From Caprella mutica (lineage: Eukaryota; Arthropoda; Malacostraca; Amphipoda; Caprellidae): a stretch of 64,000 bases of DNA. The notes under the pieces were generated by a model. The model had not been told where the DNA came from and ran no database searches. It was given only the letters and a program-made list of their open reading frames with translations. Where the stretch lies: the NCBI GenBank assembly GCA_947561585.1, contig CANNZV010001598.1:62001-126000 (forward strand), in the 5' to 3' direction. Of the stretch, positions 37,478-50,610 are shown one piece after another (position 1 is the first letter of the stretch; each line of letters begins with the position of its first letter). The position numbers and the translations under genes are program-made.

Positions 37478-37563
37478 TAATGAAAAATGAAATGAATGAT
37501 GAAAAATGAAATGAATAATGAAAAATGAAATGAATAATGAAAAATGACATGAATAATGAAATA
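37478..37563. repeat. Short tandem repeat, about 19-base unit
   Basis: About four copies of ATGAAAAATGAAATGAATA-like units occur here. They may be a distant relative of the array ending at 37305. Confidence 0.75.
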
Positions 37564-39577
37564 CTCATATCACAATGAATATTGACTCATTCACAATTAA
37601 TGAAGTGTGATATTGATATGTCACATATCAGTATGTAATGTGCACAGTTCATATTACCACAAACAATCACACTATCACAGTGTACATTTAGTTATCGGTT
37701 ACGTCAGTACACTCAATGTCAGTACAGATGTACGTACCAGTCTAGTGAACCTAATACACCATATTGTACTTTTACGGGTTGGAGCCTGCTATTACGCATA
37801 TTGTTAATAGTTAAAAATGATAAAAATAAATAAATGCATTGAAGCCGAATTTATGCTATCAATTACCTCGAAAATTTCTCAGCTCCTACGATCCGCCTCA
37901 TGAATATTTAACATTTAATGACATAAATCTCTTACATCCTCTATAAAACATATCAATATTTTACCATGAAATTATAGCAATTGTACCGTAATAAATCTGT
38001 ATGGTAAAACTTACTACACAATAGCAATTATGAATTAGATATCAGTAAAGCGATGCAATTTGAAGATTCAGATAAAAACAATATAATGCGGTATATTTAA
38101 TAATCATATAGAAAATTCATAGAGTAAAAATTAATATGGATTTTTATTAAGAAAACATATCAACTTTTTTTACATAATTTATAATATTTCTTCCGGAAAT
38201 TTGAATGTATTCGTTAAATTACAAGCATTTTCCCAATGATATACGAGAGTTAATTTCTATATTTGCTGAATAAAGATATTAATAAGGACTACAATCTTTG
38301 TAATCTCTATGCAGTCGTCAAACAAGTGAATGACTGAACTTTTCCTTAGTCTTTTTATTCTATTTCCTGTTATTAAAGCTCAATAATAAGGAAAAACATC
38401 GGAAAATAACATCTTCACTCACTGAGCAGAGATAATAATTATTAGTGATTAACAGAAAATAATAAGAGTTGTAACTTTTATCTGTCTAAATAGTCTTAAT
38501 CATTTAAACTTTTAACTAATTTTTATCATTTTAAATATATAGGATGTTCATTTTAAAATATACATTCATATAAAGTTAATAAAACAGTCCTTTAATATTG
38601 TAAATATAATTTAGAAATACATGATAATGATAATTTTTTGATAGTTAAAAAGTTGATCATTTTCCGGTCACCCCAAACCGACTAAAACTTTAGTGAGTTT
38701 CTTTTAATTTCTTTATTTAAATATAGTTATTGAATATCTTGCGCAGAGTGTACTTTGACGTCAGTGCGGACAGACAGACATATAAGGCAAGTATGACAGG
38801 TGTAACTAGTTACGACATTCGATGTAACGATAATGCGCATGGATGCAGAAAAGTATACAGTGTTCTACAGGCACTATAATAGTTACTCTTTAATTAAGAG
38901 ACCAATAAAAGCTGTATATATCATTAACAATCAATTGATTTCTAATTTCAGTTACATTAAGTTACCTACTGTACATAAAGTGCACTCCACCCTTTGTTAT
39001 AAAAACAAATGCAAGTGCATAGGAAGAGCGGACACAACCGATGCTTATTAGGCTGTTATAGGTGTACGTGTAACACCTACACTGGAAGGTATAGGTGTGT
39101 GTATGTGAAGTACATATTAGTAAATATGCACCTAGTGCATACAACAGATCTGCCTACGTACACAAAACTAAACATAGTAAAGAAAAGAAAAAGGCACTGA
39201 AAATTAATATCATTATTCATAAAAAAATTATTTCAAAATTAATGCACATATGTATATCTATTAAATTCAATAACATTATTTATTTCAAAGAGCAATTTTA
39301 ATGATGAATTTATTTACATTTAATGACTGACTTCTATTTAAATTTGATGACAAATTCATTAAAATATCACACAATTTTATCAAGAATTCATTGAGATTTA
39401 TTTTAACAATATACATTTGCTAGCAAAGAAAGATACTGCTACTTTTATCTACCCTTCAACTATAACAATGTACAGGCATATAGTCTACTCATATGTGTAT
39501 GACCAACGTTCAGAATAGATTAAATAAACCAATTCAGAGAAAAGTAGAGTCATTTCCACGAAATAATCAGTTGCGTA

Positions 39578-39863
39578 AAGGACCGTACACACGCAGGGTT
39601 TTTTAAGTCTTTCCACCAGACTTTTTGCTAAGCTCCTCCTACTTTTTCCACCAGACTTTTGAATTATATAAGAAAAAACGGTAAAATATATTATTAATTT
39701 AGTTGGTATCCATGGTACCTGCAGGTAACATGGATACCAACTAAAATAAATAATTATTATATCGTTTTTTCGTATATTATTCAAAAATCTGGTGAAAAAG
39801 TAGGAGGAGCTAAGCAAAAAGTCTGGTGGAAAGACTTAAAAACCCTGCGTGTGTACGGTCCTT
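39578..39863. mobile_element. Hairpin MITE with long arms, TA target, CCTGCAGG core
   Basis: The arms of about 110 bases begin AAGGACCGTACACACGCAGG and include AAGTCTTTCCACCAGAC and CTCCTCCTACTTTTTC, mirrored almost exactly on the right. TA dinucleotides flank at 39576-39577 and 39864-39865. The centre reads TTAGTTGGTATCCATGGTAC then CTGCAGGTAACATGGATACC, itself palindromic. The ends are unrelated to the GGGTAAGTT family, yet the core is shared with it. Confidence 0.92.
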
Positions 39864-40597
39864 TAGAGCAGGTATAGCAGCTTTACTGTGTTGAAAATAT
39901 AAATTTCTATACTTCCATCCAATGGCTATGATTCTTTAATGAACTATTCATCAATTAAACTCACGACATTCTGTATTTTTTATACTATGTTGCTATATAA
40001 TACGTATATATATTTTGGTTGAAAAGAATATATATTTAATATTCAGTTTCCTCGATATCCACAAGCAGCGAAAAAATAATAATTATATTTCTTTCCATAT
40101 AATAAAGATCGATGTGAAAATATAAATATATTTTGAGTCCCACTTTCAGTAAAAAAAATAGGAAAAAAAAATTTAACCAATATAGAAGTCTATGTAACGC
40201 ATTAATTGATTTGAAGAGGAATTAATTCAAACACTGCAGTGTATCATATAATATGTAGTCATTAATCAATAAATAACTAAATCTGAAAACAGTTAAGTTA
40301 CACCAATATAAATAGTATTGAAAAACCGTTATTTTTAACGGGAAACTACACTAGCATACATAACTAACTATAATAACATTAACATATTAAAACCCATCCT
40401 TCAAATACGCATTGTGAATAACGCTTCTTAATCTTCTTTATTACAGTTTATCTTCTTAACATATAATCTTCTTATCGTTATTAACGATTGTGAACGACTG
40501 CAATAATTATCATTAGATAAATTATATATTATAATACGAGCAACATTACCATTGGAGAAAAATAATTAAATGATGTTATTGTTGTATGAAAACAGAA

Positions 40598-41736
40598 CTC
40601 AACAGGTAAATGTTCACCACCAACAGTTAACAGTTCACACCAACAGTTAACAGTTCACACCAACAATTAACAGTTCACACCAACAGTTAACAGTTCACAC
40701 CAACAGTTAACAGTTCTCACCAACAGTTAACAGTTCACACCAACAGTTAACAGTTCTCACCAACAGTTAACAGTTCACACCAACAGTTAACAGTTTACAC
40801 CAACAGTTAACAGTTCTCACCAACAGTTAACAGTTCACACCAACAGTTAACAGTTTACACCAACAGTTAACAGTTTACACCAACAGTTAACAGTTTACAC
40901 CAACAGTTAACAGTTCACACCAACAGTTAACAGTTCACACCAACAGTTAACAGTTCTCACCAACAGTTAACAGTTCACACCAACAGTTAACAGTTCTCAC
41001 CAACAGTTAACAGTTCACACCAACAGTTAACAGTTCACACCAACAGTTAACAGTTCTCACCAACAGTTAACAGTTCACACCAACAGTTAACAGTTTACAC
41101 CAATAGTTAACAGTTCACACCAACAGTTAACAGTTCACACCAACAGTTAACAGTTCACACCAACAGTTAACAGTTTACACCAACAGTTAACAGTTCTCAC
41201 CAACAGTTAACAGTTCACACCAACAGTTAACAGTTCTCACCAACAGTTAACAGTTCACACCAACAGTTAACAGTTCTCACCAACAGTTAACAGTTCACAC
41301 CAACAGTTAACAGTTCTCACCAACAGTTAACAGTTCACACCAACAGTTAACAGTTCTCACCAACAGTTAACAGTTCACACCAACAGTTAACAGTTCACAC
41401 CAACAGTTAACAGTTCACACCAACAGTTAACAGTTTACACCAACAGTTAACAGTTCTCACCAACAGTTAACAGTTCACACCAACAGTTAACAGTTCTCAC
41501 CAACAGTTAACAGTTCACACCAACAGTTAACAGTTCTCACCAACAGTTAACAGTTCACACCAACAGTTAACAGTTCTCACCAACAGTTAACAGTTCACAC
41601 CAACAGTTAACAGTTCTCACCAACAGTTAACAGTTCACACCAACAGTTAACAGTTCACACCAACAGTTAACAGTTCACACCAACAGTTAACAGTTCTCAC
41701 CAACAGTTAACAGTTCACACCAACAGTTAACTGTTC
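40598..41736. repeat. Minisatellite, 20-base unit, about 57 copies
   Basis: The unit is CAACAGTTAACAGTTCACAC. The TTCACAC form alternates with TTCTCAC over long stretches (especially 41180-41700), giving a 40-base higher-order period; TTTACAC is a third form. Each unit contains the palindrome GTTAAC. Confidence 0.97.
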
Positions 41737-41805
41737 AAGGACAGATAGCTGCAAATGTTTAATTATTGTATATGATGACACCACATTGCATTTCGTAATA
41801 TACCT

Positions 41806-43170
41806 TACACTGTACCTGTGTCTATTATCTACACACTGTACCTGTGTCTATTATCTACACATTGTACCTGTGTCTATTATCTACACACTGTACCTGTGTC
41901 TATTATCTACACACTGTACCTGTGTCTATTATCTACACACTGTACCTGTGTCTATTATCTATACACACTGTACCTGTGTCTATTATCATCTACACACTGT
42001 ACCTGTGTCTATCATCTACACACTGTACCTGTGTCTATTATTTACACACTGTACCTGTGTCTATCATCTACACACTGTACCTGTGTCTATTATCTACACA
42101 CTGTACCTGTGTCTATTATCTACACACTGTACCTGTGTCTATTATCTACACACTGTACCTGTGTCTATCATCTACACACTGTACCTGTGTCTATCATCTA
42201 CACACTGTACCTGTGTCTATCATCTACACACTGTACCTGTGTCTATTATCTACACACTGTACCTGTGTCTATTATCTACACACTGTACCTGTGTCTATTA
42301 TCTACACACTGTACCTGTGTCTATTATCTACACACTGTACCTGTGTCTATTATCTACACACTGTACCTGTGTCTATTATCTACACACTGTACCTGTGTCT
42401 ATTATCTACACACTGTACCTGTGTCTATTATCTACACACTGTACCTGTGTCTATTATCTACACACTGTACCTGTGTCTATCATCTACACACTGTACCTGT
42501 GTCTATCATCTACACACTGTACCTGTGTCTATCATCTACACACTGTACCTGTGTCTATTATCTACACACTGTACCTGTGTCTATTATCTACACACTGTAC
42601 CTGTGTCTATTATCTACACACTGTACCTGTGTCTATTATCTACACACTGTACCTGTGTCTATTATCTACACACTGTACCTGTGTCTATTATCTACACACT
42701 GTACCTGTGTCTATTATCTACACACTGTACCTGTGTCTATCATCTACACACTGTACCTGTGTCTATTATCTACACACTGTACCTGTGTCTATTATCTACA
42801 CACTGTACCTGTGTCTACTATCTACACACTGTACCTGTGTCTATTATCTACACACTGTACCTGTGTCTATTATCTACACACTGTACCTGTGTCTATTATC
42901 CACACACTGTACCTGTGTCTATTATCTACACACTGTACCTGTGTCTATTATCTACACACTGTACCTGTGTCTACTATCTACACACTGTACCTGTGTCTAC
43001 TATCTACACACTGTACCTGTGTCTATTATCTACACACTGTACCTGTGTCTATTATCTACACACTGTACCTGTGTCTATTATCCACACACTGTACCTGTGT
43101 CTATTATCTACACACTGTACCTGTGTCTATTATCTACACACTGTACCTGTGTCTATTTTCTACACTGTGT
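41806..43170. repeat. Minisatellite, 26-base unit, about 52 copies
   Basis: The unit contains CACTGTACCTGTGTCTATTA then TCTACA. Variants are TATCATC, CTACTATC and CCACAC. A few copies have 2-3 extra bases (for example ATCTATACACACTG). The three long open frames through it read the same peptide in rotation because 26 is not a multiple of three; they are not genes. Only about 70 bases separate it from the preceding 20-base array. Confidence 0.97.
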
Positions 43171-45427
43171 ACTGAAATAGATAAATAACTCTAGAAGCTT
43201 TTCAAAGTATCTTCTACGTGAATTCAACTATAGAGTAACAATGTTCTGAAATGTTTTGGAGTAAAATTATAAAGATTATTATTCGATTTGAATCGTATAA
43301 TCGAATTATTATAATCGTATTATATGATTTGACTGTGAATGAAGAAAACTAACTGTTATCAATTACTTTAAACATAAAATTTCAATTTGACTAATATGGA
43401 AAATATTACGATTTTTATAAATAATACAAATATTACATAATTCACATTGGTGAGATTTTTATACACAAGCAGTATTCACACATTTAAATGGAAATATTTT
43501 ACATTTCAATTACATTACTTAATCCTAATGATAAAATATCACGTACATATCATAGGATACAATGTAATCATTAAACATGAATCATGTTTCAGTAATTTAA
43601 GCAAAAAAATACTAATTATTTTTGATATAATGAATACTAAATTGTGCATTAGTTATGCATTGTTATTGACATGACAAAGAAATAGTCACTTATATAACAT
43701 CGTTACATTTCATGCCGTTTATTAGAATTATTTCTTACTTCGCATTTTCTATTCTTTAACTAGTGACTTCATCCCGTACACACCCCTATTCATATCCGCA
43801 TTGGTTAAAATGATAAATTGATTAACAATTCAAATTATATTATTATAGCAATGGAAATTAAGAATAAGATTTATTACAGTTAATTCAAAGTATCAAAACG
43901 AATAAAAAATACTATTTTTCATAAACACCTTCATAAAAATAAAACCTAAACAAGTAAATAAAACTTATAATATTTCTCTATTATTTTCATTAAAAGGATA
44001 TAAAGTTCGTGACAATACTCACAATATTGTGACAGTATCGTGAGTACTGTCAGATAGCACACTAATTACTAGCAGGATTCTTATCTAAAGAATATGCATA
44101 TTATTAACCGGTATGACGTAATGCAGTAAAGTATAAAAGGTTATACTTTACTCGTTTCTGTATAGTGAATTTAATGCATTTTGAACAAAAAATATTTTAA
44201 ATTAATATACATAGAAAACATTTAAGTGATGATACATTTTAAATTAATATATTTTTTGATACCGCTTAGCTATTAAATTGTAATCCAATATATATTAGAT
44301 AATGATTACTAATACATTACAAACTAACAAATTTTAAATTAATATATTTGTTGCAGCTTAATAAATTATTATATTTGATGAAGCTTAGTACATTTAGAAT
44401 TAATAGATTTTAAATTAATATATTTGATAGAGCTTAATACTTTCTAACTAATTAATTGGATACAATAAATATTTCTCCCCGTTATAATGGAATAAACATA
44501 AGATTTCTCAATCAGTTCGATGAGAGTAAAAAGAGTCACAAAAAGTACAAACGTACAGGAATGCATGTGGTGCAGTGCGAAAAAGACTAAAAACTCTGTG
44601 AAACTCTCTAACCACTCAAACGAATAAAATATACTTAACGTTATTGTTAACACCTTACGGGAAAAACTAGTCTACCTTTTATATATCTTTTTCATAACGT
44701 AAGTCGATTAGTAGCTATTTCGTGAATGAATATTAATGCGGATATTTTAAAATTTCACTACCTACTCCAATATGAACATTTATTCAATGATGTTAAAAAT
44801 ATTAATGCAAATACATGCAAAATATGAATCAAGTTAATTTTATAGATTTAGTTAATATAATTTCAATAAAAAAATTTACACTTTCGATAAAGATTTTTTA
44901 TTAGCAGCACCTATTGAAATTAAGACTTATTTCAATATCAACTTATATTCGAATGATGCAAGGCAAATAACCAATGGTTAATAATTTAAAATAGGATACA
45001 CCTAATTCTGATTTTAATTATTATATGCATGCATAGCTGCTGTATGAGTTACAGTTACAAATTAAAACCTACATTGCCATGAATCATTAATTGATGCTTT
45101 ATCAATAAACTAAAAGATGTAATATTAATAAATCTCACTAATGAATGAGTCATTCTGACACACGTAATGTCGAGTGTGTCAAACCAATTATACAATCATT
45201 GCTTACGTCGAATTTTAGGCATAAAGTGTGACTATATTAATTTATAATGAGTTCTTGAAAGTTTTGATTCATTTAATAACAACAGAGTCCAAAGAACAAA
45301 CATAAAAGCAAACCAAACAGCAAACAAGGCACCAACAGAACAAACAGAGCAATGCAAGTGGATAAACAAGTCTGAAGAGGCGGCCATTTATGCAGTGAGT
45401 TGTGAGTCACTGTGTACTGCCTTATAC

Positions 45428-45585
45428 AGAGAATGGGGAGAAAAGAAAATAGCAAGGAATGGGGAGAAGAGGAAAAAGAAGAAAAAGAAGAGAAGAAAGA
45501 GGGACAGAAGGTAGAGAGAGAAAGGACAACAACAAAGGATGGGAAGAAGGGAGAGAAGGTAGAATGAGAAAAGAAGGTATTGAGG
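45428..45585. repeat. Purine-only tract (GGGAGAAGAGGAA-like)
   Basis: This is an almost continuous G/A run of about 150 bases on the plus strand. It yields a spurious Arg/Lys/Glu-rich frame. Confidence 0.75.
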
Positions 45586-45643
45586 TTATATTTTTGTTTA
45601 AAACAGGTAACAGAAAAATTGAAGGAATATCTATGTGGTTGAT

Positions 45644-45934
45644 AGACTTTCGTCGACGAATTTTCTTAATCTACACAATGTAATATATATAAAACGCTCT
45701 CCGAAACTCCCTGCCGGGCATTACACAATCATGAAGTGTGCAGTACAACAAACTAGCGTGTACTACAAACTACATAATGGCCTATGTTGTAAGTTTCAAA
45801 ATAATCTTCATTTACATATGTTTATATTCCTTTATATAAACACTAAATAATCTTTATTTATGTTAATGTCCCCTTTACGAAAATTCATCGACGAAATGTC
45901 CAGTTGAATTATTGTCTATCGACGAAACGTCTGC
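45644..45934. mobile_element. TIR-type repeat with TTTCGTCGACGAA ends, CTAGTTTGTTGTACTGCA core family
   Basis: The left end AGACTTTCGTCGACGAATTTTC is mirrored by GAAAATTCATCGACGAAATG near 45878, with an extra ATCGACGAAACGTCTG at 45919-45934. The inside reads AATCATGAAGTGTGCAGTAC then AACAAACTAGCG, the reverse complement of the core at 27746, and CTACATAATGGCC. The ends differ from other copies of the family. Confidence 0.65.
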
Positions 45935-47402
45935 AAACCAGCTATGTGGCCTAAAAGTAGAAAATATCTATTTTCAAAAGGCGAAAACCTCTATAATTAA
46001 TAATAGAATAAGATTAAGTATATCTAAATTCCTGGTGTTTAAATATATTTAAAAATTCAGATCTTATTATATGTTAGAATCCAAGTTTAAGTTATTATCC
46101 TGAGTTCTTCCTTTTTTTTCTCTCTCTCTACTAAAGTATTATCTATTTCACACAATCCAAAAAAATCGGTAAAAACAAACTCAATGTTAGATTCAGCCAG
46201 AAGTTTACTATCAAAACGTCGAGAATCTTGGTTAAATTCATGCAATATTTTCCACTATTTTAGAACTATTGAAAAAATGCGAATAATTCTATTAAATCAA
46301 CCAACATTTTCAATATCATGTAAGAGTTTATATTGAAATTCAATGGTCAAACACATTAAATCAATCCTCCTTATTCCTTAATTAGTAGCAGCTTCACCAT
46401 AAGAAGCATCACCTTTTAAGGTACCACATCACTCCACTGAACATCACTTGTCCGGAGAAACATTGCTATATGATGAATGGGTCTCAATGACGTCATCACA
46501 GCCACTTTCATGCCCAATTACAGCCACTGAAGTTTCTACCATTAATATGTACGGACTGAGTTATAAATACTCTAGCAGCGAATTAGTCCTTATTAGGAGA
46601 ATATATATTATACATTATATGCTTGTGATTCATTAATGCATGTTAGCTATGAAATGAATTACATTGGATATAGTATAATACGTGTATTATTTTCCTTAGG
46701 TAAGAAAATTAAAATATTATATTTAGCGCTTGTCAAATGTTAATACATGTTTATCGCAAATACACTATGATTCCATAGAGTCAGTATTTGACTGTATTTA
46801 TCAGAGATACAACCAGTCCCTATAATCGCTTGTGTCCTATCGGAACTCAAATCAAAATAAAATCAATCAGAGAGCCAATCTACTGCTTCTGACCTTTAGA
46901 GGTACACTTTTACACGTAGTTTTTGAATGAAGTGAAAACCTTTCACCGCATATTTAACGTCCTGCTAGAACCACCAAGTCGATATAACTTGGCTTGTTTA
47001 CATTTTACAAAGATGATCACAAAGGAAAAAGATTATAGCTAATATAATCAGAATAAATAAACATGAAGTGATCATATTTCTTAGTTATGATCACCTCCAC
47101 TCAGCTTATCTTTTAAGGTAGAGTGTAATCAGTAGTAAAGAGGAGAGGCAACCGGTAGGGTTGAGTAGCGGGGTTGTTTAACTCAACACAGGGGGGTTAT
47201 TCTAACTCACCTTAGAGTTAAAAGGTGAAAGTGAGGCCATTAGTAATTTATCTGAAGTTGACAGGTTAGAACTAAGATATATACTGAATAAAGTGAAGAT
47301 AACCCAGGAAATAGTCACTTACATCATTGATTATATTCATCATTGTCAGTTAGTGTAGGAAAATGAGATAGTTAATGTATGCTAATATAAATTAATATAA
47401 TA

Positions 47403-47733
47403 CAGGGTGAATAATCATAGTGTTCCACATGTTAATATTTAATTTCTTCTTCTATACTGGTTTCGGTTGGTTTTAAATACATTCTCAAGACTAGAAATTT
47501 AATACTTAGGTTTATCTTTTACTTAATATACATCTATTCCAGTTTGGCGGCCATTGTTTTTGATGAGTAATTTTATAAGTGGCTGAAATAAAACCACAAT
47601 GTTATGCAACATTTACTCTTTTAAAACGTTTTTTATTTGGAATTTACTTTTAAAACAAACCAAATCGAAATCTAACCAATATTAAGGAAATTATTAAAGT
47701 TTAGAATATGGAATATTGCTATGATACACCCTG
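47403..47733. mobile_element. MITE with TA target and CAGGGTG ends
   Basis: CAGGGTGAATAATCATAGTG (left) pairs imperfectly with the reverse complement of the right end (CAGGGTGTATCATAGCAATA). TA flanks at 47401-47402 and 47734-47735. It is 331 bases long without an open frame; the ends are of Tc1/mariner type. Confidence 0.78.
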
Positions 47734-49805
47734 TATAATTGATAAAAATGATAAGATTTCCATTGTGTTCAATTTATTCAAATGAATATAATAATATCAT
47801 TTAAATGTGATACAAACATAGAATGTTACGAATTTAGGTGTCACAATTTAAAGCTGTTTTGGTTGTCATAAAACACAATAAATGCAAATTCAGGGCAGGC
47901 AAAATACCCATAAAAAATGTCTCGAATAACAAGCTACCAACTAGCGCCCTTACCTACACACTCCCTTAGGTAGGAATAGCACAGTAGAGCTCATAGCATA
48001 GGGGTGAAAGTGGCTTGCACACCTCAGGTGAAAGGTGCTGAGGTACTAAGTTCTGCTCAAACATTCTAAGTCTAAATCTTGACCTGGCACAAACAATTAT
48101 TATATTTGACCTGCCAATGAGGAAAAGGAGTGTCATGTGATGTACACAGTAAAAGTGAAAAGAAGAAAATAAATTGGTAGTAGCCAATAAAGTTCGATAA
48201 TTTGTATCAGAGTTATAAAAATATATAAATAAGTAACAATTGTTTATCGATACCGAAATTTAATCACATTGGCAATAATAATAAAAAACGGTTTTAAATT
48301 TTAAAAAGTGTATTATAGGTTATATGTAACACTTTTGTTATAGTAGGAAAGTCATTTTAACATAATCAAATAACTATATAAAATAGATTAGTGATGTTGA
48401 AGAATTGGATGAGAACATGATATGTAATATGTAGGTATATCGAAAATATTCCCACAATATCATATCAATATCTTATACCTATTACCCGTTTTAGAAAATC
48501 ACCGAAGTAAACTGGCAAGCAATCGGAAGGCCTATCCTTTAAGACATTTTATCACAATTAATATTTAATTAAGAGTGTCCCTGAGGAGATGTAGTGGTAC
48601 TGTATGTATAAGCAGTAAAACAATTAAGTAAGTATCACTTTCTTCAATTTAATTGCTTTGAACTTCTAGCAAACGGGTTAGAGGTTTACAGCATATTGCA
48701 CCAATACATCAGGCAATTTAGGCATCTACAGAAATATACTGTACTAAAGTAACTTGATATCTGTACAAAAAGAAAAAATATATAACTTTGAATGTTAATC
48801 ATAGACAACAATAGAACTATATAATTGCAGAAAATTTAAATTGCTGAAGTGAATGGCAATAACATTTTTAAATAATAGAAGAATGGCCAAATTATGTGAC
48901 TAAATAATTTAATTAAATAATTCCTATCGACAAGACTAATTACTTTGAAATCACCACAGAGTACTCCATTATTTAAAATGACAGTTTTCATCTCACATGT
49001 GTACAAGCGTATAAAATGAGGACATTATATGAAGGATATGGTACATTACACTGCAAAATCACTGTGAAATAAACTTACAACTACAGCCCATTCTATGTCA
49101 GAATATATTAGATAGCTATGGCAAAATTGTATTGATCACATATATATATAAAAATCATAGTAATATTTTTTAATGTAAAACCTTTTAGCAGTAAGTTGTC
49201 TAATGCAGCCATTAATCTGATGAAAGAGTCAATAGAGTTCAATATTGATAGAGCGTGCTAATCTCTATTTGATGAGCAGATCGACTGGCAAAGGCAAAAT
49301 GGAATCAATTCCTCAGTTCTGCTTTAATCTAGAAATACGATTTTACAGCACATATTATTTTATTGCTAAAGAAGTAAAATGAATATAATAAAAGTATCAA
49401 ATGAAGTGCATATAAAATGACAAATGATAAATATAAAATGAATGCATAAGATGCATATGTTTAACTTAGGCAATTTACATTGTAACACAAGACTGCATGT
49501 TTCAATATAAAGTACTTAAATGATGAGACAGGACATGGATAAGGGGGATTTTTTTCCGGGAAATAGGGTTACTCTCTTAGAAATGAAAATCAAAATGATA
49601 ATAGAACAAGATTGGACTATTTAAATATAATGAATATAAAATCATAATGAATTGAGTATAATATTGTGTTACCAAATTGAACAGCTTATTTCAGCGCATA
49701 TACATATTTAGAAGACTGAGATGATTATTAAATCTTCACTTACGATCCTGAATATTTTAGTATATAATATTTATCAATTATTATATCAATTATCAAAATA
49801 TACTT

Positions 49806-49999
49806 AAGGTAAGTTCTTAATTATCGGTCAGTTCCACATTTTCGGTCATATAACAAAAAACTATATAATAATAATTATTTCACTATATTCACTATATTTC
49901 AAGTTACTCAACCAATCCTAGTGAAATAATATTTATTATATAGTTTTTTCTTATATGACCGAAAATAAGGTACTGACCAATAATTAAGAACTTACCCTA
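49806..49999. mobile_element. Hairpin MITE, GGGTAAGTT family
   Basis: AAGGTAAGTTCTTAATTATC and TTCGGTCATATAACAAAAAA are mirrored on the right by TTCTTATATGACCGAAAA and AATTAAGAACTTACCCTA. The core is AT-rich and lacks the CCTGCAGG palindrome. Confidence 0.85.
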
Positions 50000-50164
50000 T
50001 ACATCAAAAGAACTTTTAACAGTCAAAAAGTCAAAATTAACCATTTCAATTTCTTCTTACCGTAAATTATAAAAAAAAACTAAGCATACGTTATAACTTA
50101 TAATAGGTTAATCATATTATATTTTATACTCAGCGGGATATCTATTTAACAACAGGTTATTTAA

Positions 50165-50290
50165 ATTCAACGTTGAAGGCTTTTTGGTTTCAAGCTTTCG
50201 AATAGAAAGATTTCTATTCATCATCAGGACAAAATCTCCACTTTTATTTTAATTGGTATCAATGACACCTGCAGGTATCTTGGTAATGTT
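50165..50290. mobile_element. Half-element joined to the CCTGCAGG core
   Basis: TTCAACGTTGAAGG through TTTCGAATAGAAAG and TTCATCATCAGG resembles one arm of the 28405 hairpin. It is directly followed by TTTTAATTGGTATCAATGAC and ACCTGCAGGTATC, the core seen in three other hairpins. The opposite arm was not found. Confidence 0.55.
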
Positions 50291-50507
50291 TCATCCTAGT
50301 TATCCTAGTAGCGGCAGGTGTGCTAAGTGACCAGGTGAGCTGAAGGTGACTACTGCAGGTTAATGACTAACCAAAGGTGAGGCAAGGTAGGTACTTTCAG
50401 AGACGTGTGGGAGTAACGATCCAGTCTCACTATATAGCCTCATCACTTTTACACATATAGTTTATTAATGTAGTATATAAATGGTCTATTCAGTTGAAAA
50501 GTAGAGG

Positions 50508-50610
50508 GTTTAACGTCTGTTTCGGAACCAAAGGTCATATCGCTGATGAATGGAAATTAAATACAAGGGACTGGAAGAAGAAGTTGTCAGGAAGGAAAGT
50601 GGCTTCATTA
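50508..50610. repeat. Dispersed repeat, partial copy (5' part), followed by a G12 run
   Basis: It shares GTTTAACGTCTG, CGGAACCAA, GGTCATATCGC-like and AAATACAAGGGACTGGAAGA with 310-626. It ends at an uninterrupted run of 12 G (50611-50622). Confidence 0.8.

Noticed and set aside
25915..43170. CRISPR-like arrays
   Set aside because: The repeats are directly contiguous without unique spacers, and the window is clearly eukaryotic (spliced gene, LINEs, MITEs).
41786..43188. Three overlapping 440-460 residue frames on the plus strand
   Set aside because: All three read the same peptide in rotation from a 26-base array; this is what a tandem repeat without stop codons produces.
45459..45683. Arg/Glu/Lys-rich frame
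   Set aside because: It is a translation of a purine-only tract, with no conserved motif or exon signals.
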